A stretch of DNA of 64,000 nucleotides. It comes from Rhodoferax fermentans (GTDB taxonomy: Bacteria > Pseudomonadota > Gammaproteobacteria > Burkholderiales > Burkholderiaceae_C). The position numbers and the translations under genes are program-made. The notes below the pieces were generated by a model, which was not told the DNA's origin, searched no databases, and was given only the letters and a program-made list of their open reading frames with translations. Shown here one piece after another: positions 61,839-64,000 of this stretch; the stretch's first letter is position 1, and every line of letters starts with the position of its first letter. The stretch spans positions 2,418,001 through 2,482,000 of the forward strand of contig NZ_MTJN01000002.1 in the NCBI RefSeq assembly GCF_002017865.1, written 5' to 3'.

Positions 61839-62787
61839 GGTGCCAAACAAGGGCTGGCTCAATGGCGTGACTTGGCATCAAACTGGCAGACTGAAATGCC
61901 GCGAGTGCTTGTTTGGCCAGTATGTTTTTGCGTGTTATGCGTTTGAAGTCATCTGGATAGCACATCGCCCATTCAAGCACCAGCTCTCGCGCAGTGGCGG
62001 GCAACTTGGCTGGCGAGCACTGGCGTTTGGCCAAGTGGTCGGTAAACGCGGCGTTCTCGAGTTTGCCGCGCACTTGGCGAAAGTGGCGATTGACAGCAGC
62101 CCGCACGTCTCGCCAGCGCCACCATTTAGCTTCATCGATTTTCCAGGAAGCGCTTGGGTGGACATGGATGCGGTAGTCTTCCCAGGCGTGCTTGCTCGGG
62201 TCCAGCGCAAAACAAAGAAACGCCCCCATCAAACTGTCGGTTCGGTACAAGCCCACCGGCAGGCGAATGTGTTTATCACGCATTTGCCCAATGGTGTGGC
62301 CCTTGATGCAGCAGAAGTTGCCGTGGTAGCCGGTGTTGACAATCATGTTTTCCCTCAAAGCCTTGGCCGAGCGACCCATGGTTGGCACGCCCGTGCCTGC
62401 CAAAGCCTGGGTGTTGGCGGCCACCGCATGACCCAGCAGGTCCACGGCATCGGGATTGAGCCTGACATAACCGTCGACAAAAAAAGCAATCTCCTCACCA
62501 GCCCAGATTTGATGGATGTATTGGTTCCAGGCGTTGGCCTTGTCACCCAGCGGGATGGACCAAACCTGGATGGCGGGGCCACCCTCATCTTTGGCGGCGC
62601 TGAGTTGACGCTGAGTCAGTTCTTGCGCCAAAGCGCTGGCCAATGCCTGGTTGCCATTGACCAGGACATGGATCACCGCGCATGAGGCAGCAGACACCTT
62701 TGCGGCGTCGAGCGTTTGCCGCAATCGGGACAGGGACTCCCGGCAGGCAAATATGACCACAGTCCATGGGTGCTGGCGGGTGTTCAT
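61816..62787 (-). CDS. Glycosyltransferase-like protein (GT2 type, atypical)
   Basis: This 323-residue protein looks like a GT-A enzyme: WTVVIFACRESLSRLRQTLD at the start, GDKANAWNQYIHQIW and the probable metal site FFVDGYVRLNPDAVD, where a single Asp replaces the usual DxD. The acceptor half includes NTGYHGNFCCIKG and GLYRTDSLMGAFL. I do not recognise a characterised member. It overlaps the flippase gene and probably adds or places a decorating sugar. Confidence 0.72.
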   Translation of the reverse strand: MNTRQHPWTVVIFACRESLSRLRQTLDAAKVSAASCAVIHVLVNGNQALASALAQELTQRQLSAAKDEGGPAIQVWSIPLGDKANAWNQYIHQIWAGEEIAFFVDGYVRLNPDAVDLLGHAVAANTQALAGTGVPTMGRSAKALRENMIVNTGYHGNFCCIKGHTIGQMRDKHIRLPVGLYRTDSLMGAFLCFALDPSKHAWEDYRIHVHPSASWKIDEAKWWRWRDVRAAVNRHFRQVRGKLENAAFTDHLAKRQCSPAKLPATARELVLEWAMCYPDDFKRITRKNILAKQALAAFQSASLMPSHAIEPALVWHHDTQITS

Positions 62788-62795
62788 ATACAGGC

Positions 62796-62856
62796 AAATT
62801 ACTATAAAGTCAATAGCGTTATGCCCTTTATCTGTAAGGGCTAGATGCCTATTTTT
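62796..62856. repeat. Palindromic repeat, family A, between GT and amidotransferase genes
   Basis: GCCCTT (62823-62828) and AAGGGC (62836-62841) around TATCTGT, with flanks ATAGCGTTAT and TAGATGCCTA. It fills the gap between the stop codon at 62857 and the start codon at 62787. Confidence 0.75.
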
Positions 62857-64000
62857 CTACAAAGCCTCCGGTCGCTCTGCTGCCTGCCGCAAAAACGCAT
62901 CAAACATCAGCAAGGTCCACAGCGGTGCTGAATGGTCGCGCTGGCCGCTCAGGTGCTGGCGGACCATGGTCTGCAGAGTCTCTTGATTGAAGTAGCCGGT
63001 GGCTTCCAGTTGTGGGCCCAGCACCGCCTGCTGCAGGCGCTCGCGCAGCGGGCCGCGCAACCATTTGGCCAAGGGCACCGAAAACCCCATCTTGGGTCGG
63101 TACAACACATCGTTGGGCAGGCTGGGCTCAAAGGCCTTTTTCAGCAACCATTTGCCTTCTTGTCCCTTGATCTTGAGCTCGCTGGGCAGGGTGGCCAGCC
63201 ATTCAATGAGCTCGTGGTCCATCAGCGGTTCACGCACTTCAAGCGAGTGCGCCATGCTGGCGCGGTCCACCTTGGTGTTGATGTCACCGACCAGCCAGGT
63301 TTTGTAGTCCAAGTACTGCACCAGCGCCAGCGGGTCGGTGGTGTTGGCCTTCGCCGCGTGGTGTTTGAACACCTCCTGCGCCCGGTATCCAGCCAAAATG
63401 CGCTTGAACCCTGATGAATAAAGGGATTCACGCTCATCAGAACGTAGCACCGAGACGCTGTGCAAGTAGGCCTGGGTGGAATCCAGCGCCAGCGCCTGGA
63501 AGGTGGTTTTGGCGCGGAACATGCGCGGTGCCCAGTCCAGCTTTGGGAACAGGTGACCCAGGGTGCCAAACAGCGGCTGGCGCAGGCCCAGAGGCACCAG
63601 GTTGCGGGCACGTTCCTCGGCGGCGTGCAGGCGGTAGCGCCGGTAGCCGCCAAAACTCTCGTCGCCCCCATCGCCGGAAAGCGCCACAGTCACATGTTTA
63701 CGCGCCAGCTGGCAAACGCGGTAGGTCGGGATGGCGGAGCTGTCGGCAAAGGGTTCGTCGTACAGCCTGGCCAAGGTGTCGATCAGGTCGAAGTCGTCAC
63801 TTTTGACAATTTCCAGGTGGTGGTCGGTGTGGTAACGCTCGGCCACTTGCTGGGCAAAGGCGGATTCGTTGAACTTGGGGTCGTCAAAACCGATGGCGCA
63901 GGTGCGCACGGGGGTACTTGAGACACTGGCCATGGTGGCCACCACCGCGCTGGAGTCGACGCCGCCGGACAGGAAGGCGCCCAGCGGCACCTCGGCCATC
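62857..64000 (-). CDS. Exosortase-A-type asparagine synthase/amidotransferase (3' part; runs off right edge)
   Basis: This is the C-terminal synthase half (at least 381 residues) of a glutamine-dependent asparagine-synthase-like enzyme. The pyrophosphate loop SGGVDSS appears a few residues from the window edge, followed by CAIGFDDPKFNES, VALSGDGGDESFGGYRRYR, YLDYKTWLVGDINTKVDRASMAHSLEVREP and KMGFSVPLAKWLRGPL. The N-terminal glutaminase domain (about 230 residues) lies outside. This type, with the context here, matches the amidotransferase 1 of exosortase-A loci, which is thought to amidate the exopolysaccharide. The exosortase gene is probably just beyond. Confidence 0.93.
   Translation of the reverse strand, partial: MAEVPLGAFLSGGVDSSAVVATMASVSSTPVRTCAIGFDDPKFNESAFAQQVAERYHTDHHLEIVKSDDFDLIDTLARLYDEPFADSSAIPTYRVCQLARKHVTVALSGDGGDESFGGYRRYRLHAAEERARNLVPLGLRQPLFGTLGHLFPKLDWAPRMFRAKTTFQALALDSTQAYLHSVSVLRSDERESLYSSGFKRILAGYRAQEVFKHHAAKANTTDPLALVQYLDYKTWLVGDINTKVDRASMAHSLEVREPLMDHELIEWLATLPSELKIKGQEGKWLLKKAFEPSLPNDVLYRPKMGFSVPLAKWLRGPLRERLQQAVLGPQLEATGYFNQETLQTMVRQHLSGQRDHSAPLWTLLMFDAFLRQAAERPEAL

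Overview
The window looks like the chromosome of a betaproteobacterium of the order Burkholderiales, most likely a Comamonadaceae (Rhodoferax/Polaromonas-like) species. The reasons are the mostly GC-rich coding style, the complete set of exosortase-A (PEP-CTERM) companion genes typical of such genomes, and small dispersed palindromic repeats. Nearly all of it is one large exopolysaccharide and PEP-CTERM locus. No rRNA, tRNA, CRISPR array, complete insertion sequence, integrase or replication origin was seen.

Layout. (1) 1-7168, minus strand: the regulatory and first-sugar block: the front of a PrsT-type TPR lipoprotein, the sigma-54 response regulator PrsR, the histidine kinase PrsK, an EpsB-like undecaprenyl-phosphate sugar transferase and UDP-glucose dehydrogenase. 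(2) 7223-14108, minus strand: a Wzy/ligase-like membrane protein and a tightly coupled operon of exosortase-A-associated enzymes (PLP decarboxylase, acyl-CoA ligase, two alpha/beta hydrolases, acyl carrier protein). (3) 14183-22716: a FemAB/GNAT protein, a lytic transglycosylase, an outer-membrane barrel with a LolA-like partner, a low-molecular-weight phosphatase, UDP-glucuronate 4-epimerase, two PilZ proteins (one fused to a FeeM-like N-acyltransferase) and a secreted serine protease. (4) 22829-26764: a second PrsT-like TPR protein followed by a PEP-CTERM surface protein with a good sigma-54 promoter and a strong terminator. (5) 26817-35877: alanine dehydrogenase, a second Wzy/ligase paralogue, a beta-helix protein, an FkbM methyltransferase, a glycosyltransferase and an ATP-grasp/phosphatase fusion. 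(6) 35890-52548, minus strand, partly AT-rich: flippase, glycosyltransferases, deacetylase, a third ligase, a decayed glycosyltransferase copy, GT-C/GtrB/GtrA proteins, and a block that reads as a polyprenyl-phosphate-arabinose pathway (DprE2-like, DprE1-like, GtrA, AftB-like GT-C, HAD-UbiA fusion). (7) 52796-64000, minus strand: more glycosyltransferases, a Gfo/Idh-epimerase fusion, a second flippase and the C-terminal half of an exosortase-A-type amidotransferase.

How the parts may work together. EpsB-like transferase, Ugd and the epimerase would start chains and supply UDP-glucuronate/galacturonate. Glycosyltransferases assemble units on a lipid carrier, two flippases and three Wzy/ligase-like proteins export and join them, and the TPR proteins, beta-barrel and beta-helix protein act in the periplasm or outer membrane. 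PrsK/PrsR with sigma-54 probably control PEP-CTERM surface proteins, and PilZ proteins suggest c-di-GMP input. The exosortase gene itself is not in the window; it probably lies beyond the right edge.

Most unusual signals: two families of palindromic repeats, several copies of which lie in frame inside genes and encode protein linkers (one joins the two halves of a fusion enzyme); a compact arabinosyl-lipid pathway resembling that of mycobacteria; and a decayed copy of a glycosyltransferase found 12 kb away.
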